Shown here in pieces: positions 63,388-64,000 of a stretch of DNA of 64,000 bases. The number at the start of each line of letters is the position of its first letter. Within the stretch, counting starts at the first letter, position 1. The stretch is from NCBI GenBank assembly GCA_947470515.1, contig CANITF010000007.1, positions 1-64,000 on the forward strand, read 5' to 3'. Made by a program: the position numbers and the translations under genes. Origin of the DNA: Flavobacteriales bacterium. Its GTDB lineage: Bacteria; Bacteroidota; Bacteroidia; Flavobacteriales_D; Crocinitomicaceae. The notes below the pieces were generated by a model. The model worked only from the letters and a program-made list of their open reading frames with translations, made no database searches and had not been told where the DNA came from.

Positions 63388-63810
63388 TTAAGCACGTTGA
63401 ATCACCATTATTGTTAGTCGACCTGTGCAAATCAATTTATTCGTTTCTTCATCAAAAATATCCACTTGCCATAAATGGGTGCTTCTTCCAGCATGGACAA
63501 TTTTACCAATCGCTTTTACTTTTCCTGATTTAATTGAACCAACATGATTGGCATTTACTTCCAAACCTACTGGGTATTCTTTTGAAAGATCAAGCAATAA
63601 TGTTGAACCCATTGAACCAACGCTTTCAATCAATGCGACACTGGCTCCACCGTGCAATAGTCCCATGGGTTGGTGGGTTCTATGATCAACAGGCATGGTT
63701 GAAACAATATAATCGGAACCAATTTCCACACATTCAATACCTAAAAAACCCATCATGGTATTTTCATTAAAGGAATTGATTTCTTCTAAGCTGATTTTTT
63801 TGAATTGCAT
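63388..63810 (-). CDS. hotdog-fold thioesterase, probably DHNA-CoA hydrolase
   Basis: A 140-residue PaaI-type thioesterase. The active-site region is QPMGLLHGGASVALIESVGSMGS with the catalytic Glu in ALIES, and the fold continues with GLEVNANHVGSIKSGKVKAIG. Its position directly before menF and menD points to hydrolysis of 1,4-dihydroxy-2-naphthoyl-CoA (MenI), but the sequence alone does not exclude other acyl-CoA substrates. It is the first gene of the menaquinone group in the window. Confidence 0.82.
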   Translation of the reverse strand: MQFKKISLEEINSFNENTMMGFLGIECVEIGSDYIVSTMPVDHRTHQPMGLLHGGASVALIESVGSMGSTLLLDLSKEYPVGLEVNANHVGSIKSGKVKAIGKIVHAGRSTHLWQVDIFDEETNKLICTGRLTIMVIQRA

Positions 63811-63811
63811 T

Positions 63812-63940
63812 TTGTAAAAATAATGAAAAAGTGAAAGGTAAAAGTATAAAGGGAAAAGTTAGAAGTAAAAAGGAATAAGTGTGATTCACAAGATCTAAAT
63901 TACTTTTTACTTTTCCCCTATTACTTTTTAATCTCTATAA
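63812..63940. repeat. intergenic element with purine arm, 25-bp core and TTTTTAC arm (second copy)
   Basis: A purine-rich arm (AATGAAAAAGTGAAAGG, then GGGAAAAG, AGTAAAAAGG) is followed by the core GTGTGATTCACAAGATCTAA ATTAC (63879-63903) and TTTTTACTTTTCCCC. The core is the reverse complement of 29551-29575 with a few mismatches. Confidence 0.6.
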
Positions 63941-64000
63941 TATCAATTTTTAAGAAAAAGAGTAACTCAATACGCCATATACCGTATGTTAAGCAAATAT

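Overview
The window is a low-GC bacterial chromosome segment that reads as Bacteroidota, most likely Flavobacteriales. The evidence is a type IX secretion gene (porQ), a fused lpxC-fabZ gene between lpxD and lpxA, the DUF4295-rpmG-rpmB cluster, Bacteroidota-type TonB receptors and PepSY-like lipoproteins, an alternative GlmU-type sugar nucleotidyltransferase, few Shine-Dalgarno sites, and -7 boxes of the form TAnnTTTG. Assignment below order level is not possible from the sequence alone.

Layout. 1-400 is a GC-richer stretch with inverted repeats and one doubtful small ORF. 402-5691 is a signalling module: an OmpR-type regulator and sensor kinase, an outer-membrane receptor and two PepSY-like lipoproteins. 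About 5760-14735 is an accessory island. Its left arm carries a DnaC-like helicase loader, a replisome-organiser-like protein and two excisionase-like HTH proteins. Its middle carries secreted or lipoprotein cargo and a GIY-YIG protein. Its right arm carries an RteC-like regulator and a tyrosine integrase that abuts tRNA-Lys. No relaxase or conjugation gene is visible.

14736-19100 holds tRNA-Lys, aroK, a membrane protein, a transglutaminase-like protein and an OmpA/PD40 protein. 19090-20000 is a repeat cluster: a DUF559 nuclease gene bracketed by inverted G/C-rich repeats, next to a shorter copy of the same structure that lacks the gene. 20038-44451 is mostly core chromosome: a large BNR-repeat exported protein, Lon, a GlmU-like enzyme, a sodium:solute symporter, MeaB, PorQ, cytidylate kinase, a possible winged-helix/ACT regulator, a PagL-like deacylase, MazG, a TonB receptor, an M61 peptidase, an FkbM methyltransferase and an ABC-F protein. 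44654-63810 lies almost wholly on the minus strand: histidine ammonia-lyase, HisS, an ACMSD-like amidohydrolase, FtsY, ribosomal proteins L33 and L28, CinA, RlmD, the lipid A genes lpxD-lpxC/fabZ-lpxA, thioredoxin, small membrane-associated proteins, TerC, and the menaquinone genes menD, menF and a hotdog thioesterase.

The most interesting structures are these. (1) The DUF559 repeat element with its gene-less derivative, inside a 26-bp direct repeat. (2) A possible replication origin inside the island's initiator gene, made of 9-bp iterons and 12-bp DnaA-box-like repeats. (3) Four integrase arm-type sites upstream of the integrase. (4) A perfect 20-bp palindrome against the start codon of the putative winged-helix/ACT protein. 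(5) Families of intergenic inverted repeats that sit directly behind -7 promoter boxes.
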